DNA of 64,000 nucleotides, taken from Clostridiales bacterium (GTDB lineage: Bacteria > Bacillota > Clostridia > Tissierellales > GPF-1). Of the stretch, positions 36,957-46,600 are shown in pieces. The DNA lies in the NCBI GenBank assembly GCA_013619125.1, contig JABXKS010000012.1:34261-98260 (forward strand). Reading direction: 5' to 3'. The notes below the pieces were generated by a model. The model searched no databases. It was not told the DNA's origin and saw only the letters and a program-made list of their open reading frames with translations. How positions within the stretch are numbered: position 1 is the first letter of the stretch; each line of letters begins with the position of its first letter. The translations under genes were made by a program, and so were the position numbers.

Positions 36957-37672
36957 TTGTGATTCAATTGTTTTCGAAGTTCCGCCGGTTTGTTGGTGAT
37001 GATGCCAGCGATGCACAAACCTTCTAGGCGCTTGGCCGCTCTTGCACTATTGACTGTATAGGTGTAAATGGGAATACCTCGCGTTTTGAGTTCCTTTACG
37101 GTTTCTTTGTCCAGGGTGCGGTAATTGGGGTGGTAGGTTTGAAAGTCATGGGTTTCCACATAGACCCAGGGTGCGATCCATCGCGCTTCTGTCAGTACGC
37201 CCAGGGGATGCGGTGAGCCCAAAGCGCGTAGGGTCATGAGTGCCGGGTGATCAAAGGAAGAGAGTACAAATCGATCTGGATTTGATTCAAGTTTCAAGAC
37301 CTTTAATAATTCGGCTTCAATACCTGGATACAGGTCACTGCCGGCCTTTAATTCGATGTTGATCATCAAATTGGTATGACGGAACACAGCCAGGACTTCA
37401 TCCAAGGTAGGCAAGGTCTGCTTCGGGAAGTCACCCTTCCAAGCCCCCAGATCATATTGAGCGAGGGTGGCGTAATCGGTTTCGGCGATGACTAGGGGAA
37501 CGCCCGCGGTGCGTGTAAGGTCGAAATCATGGTGAACCACGAGGATCCCGTCGCTGGTTCTGTGAAGATCAAACTCCACGCCGTCCGCTCCTTCTTCAAT
37601 GGCTTTTTCAAAGGCGAGCAGGGTGTTTTCGGGGTAATTTCCTGAGGCACCTCGGTGTGCGAAAATTTTCAT
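36953..37672 (-). CDS. Glycerophosphodiester phosphodiesterase
   Basis: 239 residues, GDPD TIM barrel. Hydrolyses glycerophosphodiesters to glycerol-3-phosphate and an alcohol. Motifs: AHRGASGNYPENTLLAF with the catalytic His and metal Glu, GVEFDLHRTSDGILVVHHD with the second His, and INIELK. No signal peptide, so cytoplasmic. Transcribed alone. Confidence 0.94.
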   Translation of the reverse strand: MKIFAHRGASGNYPENTLLAFEKAIEEGADGVEFDLHRTSDGILVVHHDFDLTRTAGVPLVIAETDYATLAQYDLGAWKGDFPKQTLPTLDEVLAVFRHTNLMINIELKAGSDLYPGIEAELLKVLKLESNPDRFVLSSFDHPALMTLRALGSPHPLGVLTEARWIAPWVYVETHDFQTYHPNYRTLDKETVKELKTRGIPIYTYTVNSARAAKRLEGLCIAGIITNKPAELRKQLNHK

Positions 37673-37706
37673 TTTATCCTCCAGAATAATAAATTTATAG
37701 ATTCAT

Positions 37707-37735
37707 TATAACCCTTGGGGTTTTTTTTGTATAAT
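37707..37735 (+). promoter_or_regulatory. Possible leaderless promoter of the thrE pair
   Basis: TATAAT at 37730-37735 lies only seven bases before the ATG at 37742, with TATAAC at 37707-37712 as a weak -35 at 17 bases. Transcription would start at or next to the start codon. No ribosome site is visible before this ATG. Confidence 0.45.
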
Positions 37736-37741
37736 AGGACT

Positions 37742-38521
37742 ATGGAGACGAAAATAAGAACTGAAATAGAAAAAAAGAAGATAATGCGCGTCGCCCTTTT
37801 TGCGGGGGAATTAACCCTGCGCTACGGCGGGGAAACCTACCGGGTGGAGGAGACGATTGAACGTATGTGCCACGCGCGCGGATTGATGCATGTCAGTCCC
37901 TTTGCGGTGCCAACAGGGATCTTTTTGTCCGATGATCGTCTGGAGGGATTCAGCTTTATCAAGCGGATCAAATCCAGAAGCATCGACCTAAAGCGGATTA
38001 CAGAATTGAATGATTTGGTAAGAAAATATTGCGGAGGAAAGTATACGGAAGACGAGATGCTGGATGCGCTGAAAAAAATCGCCGAGGATTCCACTTATCG
38101 AATCTGGCATGTCGTTGTTGCGGCGGGAGTCAGTGCGGCTTTCTTCGCTCTCTTGGCTGAGGGAGATGGACGAGGCTTTGCGGTGTCCCTTGCAATGGGG
38201 ATGTTGATCGCGTATTTGCGGCAGACCATGATGAGAAAGACGTTGACGACCTTGATGGCCGATGGGATTTCTGGGTTTTTAGTGGCTGTTTTGGCGGTGA
38301 CGGCACAACGTTTGGGCGTGATACAAGATTTGGCGCCGGTTATTATCGGAAATATGATGCCATTGGTTCCAGGTGTCGCCTTTACCAATGGGTTGCGCGA
38401 CTTGATTCATGGGGATTTGGTATCGGGGATTGCCCGGGTGGTGGAAGCGATTTTGATCGCTTTTTCCATTGCCTTGGGGGTTGGAATCGCGTTGCAGCTC
38501 TTGGTGGGAGGAGGACTCTAA
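37742..38521 (+). CDS. Threonine/serine exporter ThrE, N-terminal half protein
   Basis: About 259 residues. N-terminal cytoplasmic domain (GGETYRVEETIERM...) followed by about five membrane helices from residue 125: the ThrE/DUF1212 module. In many Bacillota ThrE is split in two proteins and the next gene supplies the other half. The start is taken as ATG 37742; the in-frame TTG at 37715 lies in the promoter region. Two bases separate it from the partner gene. Exports threonine/serine in family members studied; substrate here inferred. Confidence 0.85.
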   Translation: METKIRTEIEKKKIMRVALFAGELTLRYGGETYRVEETIERMCHARGLMHVSPFAVPTGIFLSDDRLEGFSFIKRIKSRSIDLKRITELNDLVRKYCGGKYTEDEMLDALKKIAEDSTYRIWHVVVAAGVSAAFFALLAEGDGRGFAVSLAMGMLIAYLRQTMMRKTLTTLMADGISGFLVAVLAVTAQRLGVIQDLAPVIIGNMMPLVPGVAFTNGLRDLIHGDLVSGIARVVEAILIAFSIALGVGIALQLLVGGGL

Positions 38522-38522
38522 A

Positions 38523-38969
38523 ATGGGAGACTTTATTTATGCGTTTTTTGCGACCGTCGGGTTTGCGGTTTTATTTCGAGCGCCCTTTCGAGCAATCGTT
38601 CCGGCAGGATTGATCGGCGGAGTGGGTTGGACAGTCTATGTGCAGTTTGAACAAAGCGGGATGGAATTGGCGGTTGCCGCCTTTTTCTCCTCGCTAGTGA
38701 TTGGAATCTTGGGAGAGATTTTTGCGAAGCGATTAAAAATGCCAGCAACGACTTTTGTCGTTCCCGGCATTGTAACCATTGTTCCAGGTTATGCGATTTA
38801 TCAATCAGTACTCTATTTGATACAAAGAGAGACAACAGCCGCTTCCATAGAGGCAGCCAATGTTGCATTGATTGGGGTCGGCATTGCCGTAGGAATTATG
38901 ATGGCGTCTTCGGTCAGCCGTGTGATCCTTAGACGGTTTCGGGATACCAACGGGGGATATGGTGCATAG
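38523..38969 (+). CDS. Threonine/serine exporter ThrE, C-terminal half protein
   Basis: 148 residues with about four membrane segments (FIYAFFATVGFAVLF; AIVPAGLIGGVGW; VVPGIVTIVPGYAIYQSV; NVALIGVGIAVGIMMA), the ThrE_2/DUF3815 module. Start ATG 38523 directly follows the previous stop, with GGGAGGAGG before it; an in-frame upstream ATG at 38469 lies within the previous gene. The last 41 bases overlap the end of the convergent gene at 38929. Confidence 0.87.
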   Translation: MGDFIYAFFATVGFAVLFRAPFRAIVPAGLIGGVGWTVYVQFEQSGMELAVAAFFSSLVIGILGEIFAKRLKMPATTFVVPGIVTIVPGYAIYQSVLYLIQRETTAASIEAANVALIGVGIAVGIMMASSVSRVILRRFRDTNGGYGA

Positions 38970-39615
38970 CCATGAGTCCTTCCAATTGCTTGGCGGTTTC
39001 GCTGGCTACGGGAATCAAGACTGGCGCATCGGATGCGTTCTTCATAAATAGTGTAGCCGTTGAATCGCTTAGATTGAATCCGGCGATTCGGTCATAAGGC
39101 AATAGACCGGTCGGATTTGCATAGGCGAAACGGCCATTGGGGTCTGGAATCATGATTCGCACATCGAATCCTGAAATTAGAATATGATGTCGGGTACACA
39201 CGATTGACAGATTCTTTTGACTGGCTTTCAACAGACCGAAATAGGCCAATAGATCGATGCCTGTGATGGCGAGTCGAGCCAAACTAAGTGTGCGGATTCG
39301 GATCGCTGGCAAAAGAAGCACCAGGACGATGATCAGGATGCCGGCAGCGGCGTCCGTCAGGTGAAACTGCGGACAGGGAAAAATCAGCAGGCTGGTTTCC
39401 TGTTGGAGCTGGCGTTTGGCTTGACGGCTTTGCAACGCGCCGTAAACCGTGAAAAAGAATAGAAGCGCGGCGCCATAGGTCGCTGTGGATATCCATTCCG
39501 CCAGAGTCGGTTGAGACTGGATCCATCCGTTGACGGGGGTCGAGACGATGGCGATGGCTCCAAAACTTGCAAGAATTGCAATAAGCAGCGCAAATGCGCT
39601 TTGTGTTCGTTTCAT
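38929..39615 (-). CDS. Membrane protein of unknown function with PH-like soluble domain
   Basis: About 228 residues. Four hydrophobic stretches: residues about 7-28, 42-58, 88-110 and 115-132. The C-terminal 90 residues (SIVCTRHHILISGFDVRIMI...) have the look of a bacterial PH/YcxB-type domain, a tentative reading. ATG 39615 has GAGAGGTG upstream and is preferred over the GTG three codons earlier. Its 3' end overlaps the ThrE partner gene tail-to-tail by 41 bases. No function assigned. Confidence 0.65.
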   Translation of the reverse strand: MKRTQSAFALLIAILASFGAIAIVSTPVNGWIQSQPTLAEWISTATYGAALLFFFTVYGALQSRQAKRQLQQETSLLIFPCPQFHLTDAAAGILIIVLVLLLPAIRIRTLSLARLAITGIDLLAYFGLLKASQKNLSIVCTRHHILISGFDVRIMIPDPNGRFAYANPTGLLPYDRIAGFNLSDSTATLFMKNASDAPVLIPVASETAKQLEGLMAMHHIPRWYPETV

Positions 39616-39676
39616 TTTGTTCACCTCTCAATGAAATGATTATATCAAGGAAAATTCAAGAAACAAAGAGGGTCTT

Positions 39677-41563
39677 ATGAATAAAGAGGTACAAGCGGTA
39701 TTGGACAAGCTGCCAGGAACACCTGGCGTTTATATTATGCGAGACCAATCGGGGACTGTGATCTATGTGGGCAAAGCGATTTCTTTGCGAAATCGGGTCC
39801 GCCAATACTTTCAGCCTTCCAATTGGAAAATCCCCAAGGTGGCGTCCTTGGCGGAACAGATTGCCAACCTGGATTACGTGCTGACGGATTCGGAGATCGA
39901 GGCTTTGGTACTGGAAGCCAATCTGATCAAGAAGTATCAACCCAAGTTTAATGTGCTTTTGCGGGATGACAAGCAGTATCCCTATATTCAGGTAACCACC
40001 CATGAAATGTATCCGCGGGTGGTAAAGGTGCGGGATAGAGAGAAGATGCAGGGAAAGATTTTTGGTCCCTTTGTCAGCGGACATGCCGTTAATCTGGTTA
40101 TGGCACATCTCAGGCGGCAGGTGCCGATGCGCACTTGTTCCCTAGCTTTGGACGGCACCCGAAAACTGAAGCGACCTTGCTTGAACTATGATTTGGGCCG
40201 TTGCTTGGGTCCCTGTCAAGGCGGGATTTCGACGGAAATTTATGAGCAACATGTGCAGCGAACACTCAAGGTGCTCAGTGGAAAAGAGCGGGACTTGCAA
40301 AAGAACCTGCAGGAGAGGATGATGACCGAAGCGGCGCAGATGAATTATGAAGCGGCCGCGGAAGTGCGGGATCTGCTGGAAGCCTTTAAGCAAATTACCG
40401 AGAAGCAAAAGATGGTGGAGATGAATCGAGAGGATCGGGACGTGGTCGGGATCGCTCAGAATCAAACCCACACGATTGCCTATGTGTTCTTTTTGAGAAA
40501 TGGCAAGATCCAGGGTCACGATCACTTTCTTTTGGACGGGGGCGAAGGTCAGCCCGTTGGGGAGATCCTTTCCGCTTTTATTCGACAATTCTATTCCGGA
40601 ACGGCCTATATCCCACGCGAAATTCATATGGAACTGCCTGCCGTTGATCTGGAGCAGATCGAAACATGGCTTTCCCAGGTGCGTCAAGGTCCCGTGCATC
40701 TGATGGTGCCGCAACGGGGTGAAAAGCGCAAGATGGTTCGACTGGCGAAGAAGAACGCCGAGAATTTGGTCAATCGTCGCGCCAAGGAAGTCCTTCATCG
40801 CCGCGAGCATGGGAAATCGTTGATGTCGAACCTGCAAGAGGTGCTGCGTATGGATACCCAGCCCAAGCGGCTGGAAGCCTATGATATTTCAAACCTGCAG
40901 CATGCGGAAATTGTGGGGGCCATGGTGGTCTTTGAGGATGGGGTCAAAAAGAATCAGGATTATCGACGCTTTAAGATTCGAAGTTTAAAGGGCCCCGATG
41001 ATTATGAAAGCTTTCGAGAGATGATGCGCCGCAGAATTCAACGGGGATTGAAAGAGCAGAATGAAAGCGGCAATAGCCGCAAAGGATTCGCTCGATTCCC
41101 GGATCTGATTTTGGTGGATGGTGGAAAGGGGCAGATCTCTGCCGTACAAACCGTTTTGGACGAATGCGGAGTTGTGCTTCCCATCTGCGGGATGGTAAAG
41201 GATGATCATCATCGTACCCGTGCCTTGATTTTTGAAGGTCGGGAGATCGATTTGCAAGCCCACAGGCATCTCTTCCAATTAATCACCCAGATTCAGGACG
41301 AGGTGCATCGATTTGCCATCACCTACCATAGGAAGTTGCGCAAGAATACCATGGTGCGTTCAGAACTGGATCAAATCGATGGAATTGGAGAAAAGCGTAG
41401 AAATGCTCTGTATCGGGTATTTGGTACCATAGATGCGATGGCGGAAGCCGACGTTGCGGATCTGGCGGAGGTGCCGGAAATGAATAGACGGGCTGCGGAA
41501 GCGGTTGCTTCTCATTTTAAGAAGAAAGCCTCTTCCAAAGAGGCAGAAAATCCCATACAATAG
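39677..41563 (+). CDS. uvrC: Excinuclease ABC subunit C
   Basis: 628 residues. Makes both incisions in nucleotide excision repair. GIY-YIG domain at the N-terminus (PGVYIMRDQSGTVIYVGKA), a UVR domain near 200-235 that contacts UvrB, the RNase H-like 3' endonuclease domain (AYDISNLQH, DLILVDGGKGQ) and C-terminal (HhH)2. No SOS box seen, unlike uvrBA. Followed by hprK after 24 bases. Confidence 0.97.
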   Translation: MNKEVQAVLDKLPGTPGVYIMRDQSGTVIYVGKAISLRNRVRQYFQPSNWKIPKVASLAEQIANLDYVLTDSEIEALVLEANLIKKYQPKFNVLLRDDKQYPYIQVTTHEMYPRVVKVRDREKMQGKIFGPFVSGHAVNLVMAHLRRQVPMRTCSLALDGTRKLKRPCLNYDLGRCLGPCQGGISTEIYEQHVQRTLKVLSGKERDLQKNLQERMMTEAAQMNYEAAAEVRDLLEAFKQITEKQKMVEMNREDRDVVGIAQNQTHTIAYVFFLRNGKIQGHDHFLLDGGEGQPVGEILSAFIRQFYSGTAYIPREIHMELPAVDLEQIETWLSQVRQGPVHLMVPQRGEKRKMVRLAKKNAENLVNRRAKEVLHRREHGKSLMSNLQEVLRMDTQPKRLEAYDISNLQHAEIVGAMVVFEDGVKKNQDYRRFKIRSLKGPDDYESFREMMRRRIQRGLKEQNESGNSRKGFARFPDLILVDGGKGQISAVQTVLDECGVVLPICGMVKDDHHRTRALIFEGREIDLQAHRHLFQLITQIQDEVHRFAITYHRKLRKNTMVRSELDQIDGIGEKRRNALYRVFGTIDAMAEADVADLAEVPEMNRRAAEAVASHFKKKASSKEAENPIQ

Positions 41564-41587
41564 AAGTGAAAACACGGAGGTGAAGAC

Positions 41588-42508
41588 ATGGCAGAAATTA
41601 AGGTAGACGAATTGATCGAGGAGTTGGGACTGGAAGTGATCCATCGTTCCGCGGATCCTACGATCTTTCTTATGGAAGCGGACATCAATCGTCCAGGACT
41701 TCAATTGGCGGGATATTTTGATTATTATTCTTCTCATCGTCTACAGGTGATTGGATTTGTAGAATGGTCTTATTTGGAAGAGTTGGCGGATGAATTACGC
41801 AATGAACGGTTACATCGCATGTTAAAGGAAGACATTCCCGCACTGATTATTTGTCGGGATCAAGAGGTGAACCCGTATATTTTGGAATATGCGAAGCAGT
41901 ATGACCGCAATGTGTTCCGAAGCAAGTTGGCAACCTCGCGGTTTATTACAAAAACGGTCAATTATTTGGATCGCCTTTTGGCGCCGAAGTTGACATTGCA
42001 TGGGGTTTTGGTCGATGTTGACGGCGTGGGTATTTTGATTCAAGGTGAGAGTGGTGTCGGAAAGAGCGAGACTGCCTTGGAATTGATCAAGAGAGGACAT
42101 CGTCTCGTTGCCGATGACGCAGTCAAGATCAAGTTGATCGATGGAAAACTCTTGGGAAGGGCACCCGAATTGATTCGATATTTCCTGGAGGTGCGGGGAA
42201 TCGGCATCATTAATGTAAAAGAACTCTATGGGGTGGGTGCGATTCGGAATTCCAAGACGATTGAGCTTGTTATGAAATTGGAACTTTGGGATGACAGCAA
42301 AGCTTATGATCGCATTGGCATGGATGATCATTTTACTTCCATCTTAGGAAAAGAGGTGCCGGAATTGACTTTACCGGTTCGTCCAGGTAGAAATCTGGCG
42401 ATGATTATTGAGACAGCGGCGAAGAATCAGCGTCAAAAGAGCATGGGATACAACGCGGCGCAGGAATTAAATAATCGAATCTTGAAGAAAACGACAGGAG
42501 GAAAATAA
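41588..42508 (+). CDS. hprK: HPr kinase/phosphorylase
   Basis: 306 residues. Phosphorylates or dephosphorylates Ser46 of HPr for carbon catabolite control. P-loop GESGVGKSE (about 155) and the signature EVRGIGIINVKELYG; the N-terminal domain is complete. Its substrate HPr is encoded at 51446. Start follows ACGGAGG. Confidence 0.97.
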   Translation: MAEIKVDELIEELGLEVIHRSADPTIFLMEADINRPGLQLAGYFDYYSSHRLQVIGFVEWSYLEELADELRNERLHRMLKEDIPALIICRDQEVNPYILEYAKQYDRNVFRSKLATSRFITKTVNYLDRLLAPKLTLHGVLVDVDGVGILIQGESGVGKSETALELIKRGHRLVADDAVKIKLIDGKLLGRAPELIRYFLEVRGIGIINVKELYGVGAIRNSKTIELVMKLELWDDSKAYDRIGMDDHFTSILGKEVPELTLPVRPGRNLAMIIETAAKNQRQKSMGYNAAQELNNRILKKTTGGK

Positions 42509-42510
42509 TT

Positions 42511-43455
42511 GTGAGGATTGGTATTGACGTAGGCGGAATGAGCTTTAAAGGTGGAATCGTAAACCCTGAAGGGGAGATTCTTTATACCCATGTGGAATCT
42601 ACAGCGGGATTGGAAGGATATGCGGCCATGGAGGAGAAACTTTTCATCCTAGTGGATCAGCTGCTTGCAAAGGCAAAAGCCCAGGCTTGGACGATTGAGT
42701 CTATCGGGGTCGGGGTGCCAGGTCTTGCGGATGTGGAGTCGAATATGGTGGTATACTGCACCAACCTCGGCTGGAACAATGTTCCTCTGGGAGCTCATTT
42801 AAAAGCGCGCTACGGATTGCCAACCTTTATGGATAACGACGCCACTGTGGCTGGAATTGCGGAAAGCGCCAAAGGCTGTACGAAAGGCGTGGCAAATTCC
42901 GTCTTTATCACGCTAGGCACAGGAGTCGGCGGCGGGATCATTGTCAACGGCAAGGTGACCAGCGGAGCTCACAACAAGGGATCCGAGATTGGACATATGA
43001 TCGTTGGAGATAATTTTTATACCTGCAATTGCGGCAATAACGGTTGTTTGGAGACCTTTGCTTCCGCCACGGCTTTGATGAAGGATTTTCAGCGACGAAT
43101 CGAAGCGGGAGAGGCGACTGCACTATGTGTGGATGCCAACGGAGCCAAGGGCGTAACGGCAAAAGATATTTTTGACGGCGCCAAGGCAGGGGATCCTGCG
43201 GCGGAGATGTCTGTTACACGTCTTGCCAAATATTTGGGGATTGGCTTAGCCAATGTGGTGAACATGTTGGATCCTGAGGTGATCGCCTTGGGTGGCGGCG
43301 TGTCCAAAGCGGGCGACTTTCTTTTGAATCAGGTGGAAGCGGAGATGCGCAAACGCTTGGTTTTCAAGGAGGGAGATCAGACGAGACTGGAGATTGCACA
43401 GCTTTCTAATGATGCTGGGATCATTGGGGCAGCCATGTTGGCGAATTACAAATAA
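42511..43455 (+). CDS. ROK family glucokinase
   Basis: 314 residues. ATP-binding DVGGMSFKGG at the N-terminus, GVGVPGLAD, catalytic Asp in FMDNDATVAG, TLGTGVGGGI, and the ROK zinc site CNCGNNGCLE. Most likely glucokinase (glcK) feeding glycolysis; other hexoses or N-acetyl sugars are possible. GTG start two bases after the hprK stop with AGGAGG upstream, so cotranscribed with hprK. Confidence 0.9.
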   Translation: MRIGIDVGGMSFKGGIVNPEGEILYTHVESTAGLEGYAAMEEKLFILVDQLLAKAKAQAWTIESIGVGVPGLADVESNMVVYCTNLGWNNVPLGAHLKARYGLPTFMDNDATVAGIAESAKGCTKGVANSVFITLGTGVGGGIIVNGKVTSGAHNKGSEIGHMIVGDNFYTCNCGNNGCLETFASATALMKDFQRRIEAGEATALCVDANGAKGVTAKDIFDGAKAGDPAAEMSVTRLAKYLGIGLANVVNMLDPEVIALGGGVSKAGDFLLNQVEAEMRKRLVFKEGDQTRLEIAQLSNDAGIIGAAMLANYK

Positions 43456-43479
43456 TTCCAAACTATTAAGAAAATGTCT

Positions 43480-43502
43480 AGAATGAAAATCGTTTTCATT
43501 CT
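43480..43502. promoter_or_regulatory. Operator-like palindrome upstream of nifJ
   Basis: AGAATGAAAA-TCG-TTTTCATTCT, perfect 10-bp arms, ending 38 bases before the -35 box. The centre TGAAAATCGTTTTCA matches a catabolite-responsive element at 12 of 14 positions and also resembles a Fur-type 7-1-7 box. It could alternatively be a terminator stem for the ROK gene, but no T-run follows on +. Confidence 0.6.
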
Positions 43503-43540
43503 GCAAAAAAAATAGAACGAAAACAATATTTTGTAATAAT

Positions 43541-43569
43541 TTGACGTAGCGAAAAACAAAATCTATAAT
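43541..43569 (+). promoter_or_regulatory. Strong sigma-A type promoter of nifJ
   Basis: TTGACG (43541-43546), exactly 17 bases, TATAAT (43564-43569). Leader about 54 nt to the ATG, with AAGGGGG as the ribosome site. Confidence 0.92.
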
Positions 43570-43629
43570 GGTACTGTGTTAATAGATGTATCCTAAGAGG
43601 ATACCGATTTTACAAGGGGGTCTTTGTTC

Positions 43630-46600
43630 ATGGCGAAAGTTTTTAAAACGATGGACGGAAATACCGCAGCAGCTCACGCAGCGTATGCGTTTACTGATGT
43701 AGCGGCAATTTTTCCGATTACTCCATCTTCACCAATGGCGGAATATGTTGATCTTTGGGCTGCAAACGGTCTGAAAAACATTTTTGGTCAAACAGTGAAA
43801 GTTGCAGAGTTGCAATCTGAGGGTGGTGCTTCAGGTGCGGTTCACGGTTCTTTAGCGGCAGGTGCTTTGACGACTACATTTACAGCGTCACAAGGTTTGT
43901 TGTTGATGATTCCTAACATGTACAAAATTTCTGGCGAATTGTTGCCAGGCGTATTCCATGTATCAGCTCGTGCGGTTGCGGGACATGCATTGTCAATCTT
44001 TGGCGATCATTCAGACGTAATGGCAGCGCGCCAAACTGGTTTCGCGATGCTTGCATCAGGTTCTGTACAAGAGGTAATGGATTTGGGTGGTATCGCGCAT
44101 TTGGCTGCGATTGAAACACGCATTCCATTCGTACATTTCTTCGATGGTTTCAGAACATCTCATGAGATTTCTAAAATCGAAGTGATGGATTACAAAGAGT
44201 TTGTACGTTTGACTGATTTTGAAGCGGTTAACAGATTCCGTAACAACGCATTGAATCCGGAGCATCCGGTAACGCGTGGTACGGCTCAAAACCCTGACAT
44301 CTTCTTCCAAGCGAAAGAATCTGCAAACAAATTCTACGAAGTAGTTCCTGCAGCTGTTCAAAAGTACATGGACGAGATCACAAAAGTGACTGGCCGTGAA
44401 TACAAATTGTTCAACTACTACGGAGCACCAGACGCTGAGCGAGTAATCGTTGCGATGGGTTCTGTAACAGAAACTGCGGAAGAAACAATTGATTACTTAA
44501 TGGCAAAAGGCGAAAAAGTTGGTTTGTTGAAGGTACGTTTGTACCGTCCATTCGCGGCAGAAGCATTCTTGGCGGCAATGCCTAAGACTGCAACTAAAAT
44601 CGCGGTATTGGATCGAACCAAAGAGCCTGGCTCAATGGGTGAACCACTTTACTTGGATATTCAATCCGTATTCTACGCGCAAGAAACACGACCAGTGATT
44701 GTTGGCGGACGTTATGGTTTGGGTTCTAAAGACACTACGCCTTCACAAATCAAGGCAGTTTACGACAACTTGAAATTGGACGCGCCGAAGAACCAATTTA
44801 CATTGGGTATCAACGACGACGTAACTCATACTTCATTGGAAGTTGGCGAAACAATCGTAACAGAACCAGAAGGAACAATTCGTTGCAAGTTCTGGGGCTT
44901 GGGATCTGACGGTACAGTTGGAGCGAACAAAAACTCCATCAAAATCATCGGTGACCACACAGATATGTACGCGCAAGGTTACTTCTCGTATGACTCGAAG
45001 AAGTCCGGCGGTGTAACCGTATCTCACCTTCGTTTCGGTAACAGCCCAATCCGTTCAACATACTTGATCAGCGAAGCTGACTTTGTTTCTTGTTCAAAAG
45101 AAGCATATGTCAACCAATATGATCTTCTTGACGGTTTGAAAAAAGGCGGAAAATTCCTATTGAACACAGTTTGGACTGTGGAAGATTTGGAAGAAAAGCT
45201 TCCTGCATCAATGAAGCAATACATCGCCAACAACGAAATCAAGTTCTACATCTTGAATGCGACTGATAAGGCGCAAGAGATGGGACTTGGAAATCGTACA
45301 AACACAATTCTTCAATCTGCATTCTTCAATCTTGCGAACGTAATTCCTTTCGAGGAAGCGAAGCAATACATGAAGGACGCTGTAGTGAAGTCTTACGGTA
45401 AAAAAGGTCATAAGATTGTTGAAATGAACCACAATGCAATCGATGCTGGCGCGGATGCCGTAGTAGAAGTTTCAGTTCCTGAAGCTTGGAAGACAGCTAC
45501 AGATGCACAAACAACTTTGGAAAACATTGCAGCACCTGCATTCATCGAAAACATCCTACGTCCAATCAACGCACAAAAAGGCGATAGCTTGCCAGTTAGC
45601 GCGTTCGAAGGCCGTGAAGATGGTACTTTCGACAACGGTTCAGCAGCATACGAGAAACGCGGCATCGCGGTAAACGTACCTGCATGGATTGAAGACAAGT
45701 GTATCCAATGTAACCAATGTTCGTTCGTTTGTCCTCATGCGGTAATTCGTCCGTTCCTATTGAACGAAGAAGAGCTTGCAAATGCGCCTGAAGCTGTGAA
45801 AACAACAGTGAAAGACGCGAAGGGCAAAGGATTAGAAGGACTTTCATACAAGATCCAAGTTTCCACTTTGGATTGTACAGGTTGCGGAAACTGTGCAGAC
45901 ATCTGTCCAGTACAAGCGCTTGAAATGAAACCACTTGCTACTCAAGTCGACACAGAAGTTCCTAACTGGGATTACATGGTCGGAAGCGTAGAAGACAAAA
46001 ACGTAATGACACCAAACACTGTCAAAGGATCTCAATTCGTTCGTCCATTGTTCGAATTCTCCGGCGCATGTGCGGGTTGTGGCGAAACTCCTTACATGAA
46101 GGCTGTTACACAGTTGTTTGGTGATCGTATGATGATCGCGAACGCAACTGGTTGTTCTTCAATCTGGGGTGGTTCTGCTCCTACTACACCATATACAACA
46201 AACGCGCAAGGTCAAGGTCCTGCATGGGCGAACTCGTTATTCGAGGACAACGCTGAGTTTGGATATGGTATGGCTTTAGCGACTGAGAAGATCCGTGAAG
46301 CGGTTGCCATCCAAATGGATGCATTGACAAACATGGAAATTCCTGCAGACGTGAAAGCAGTTTGTGAAGAGTGGTTGGCTAACGCGCAAGACGGACAAGC
46401 GTCCAAAATTGCAGCAGCGAAAGTCAAAGACCTTCTTGGTAAAGATCTAGGCAACGAAGAAGCCAATGCGGCGTGGGCAGCAGTAGCAGAGAAGAAAGAC
46501 TTCTTAGTGAAACGTTCACAATGGATTGTTGGTGGAGATGGCTGGTCTTACGATATTGGATACGGTGGATTGGATCACGTTCTTGCTTCTGGCGATGATG

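Noticed and set aside
43480..43502. Terminator for the ROK kinase gene
   Set aside because: The stem is good but no T-run follows on the + strand; kept as an operator candidate instead.
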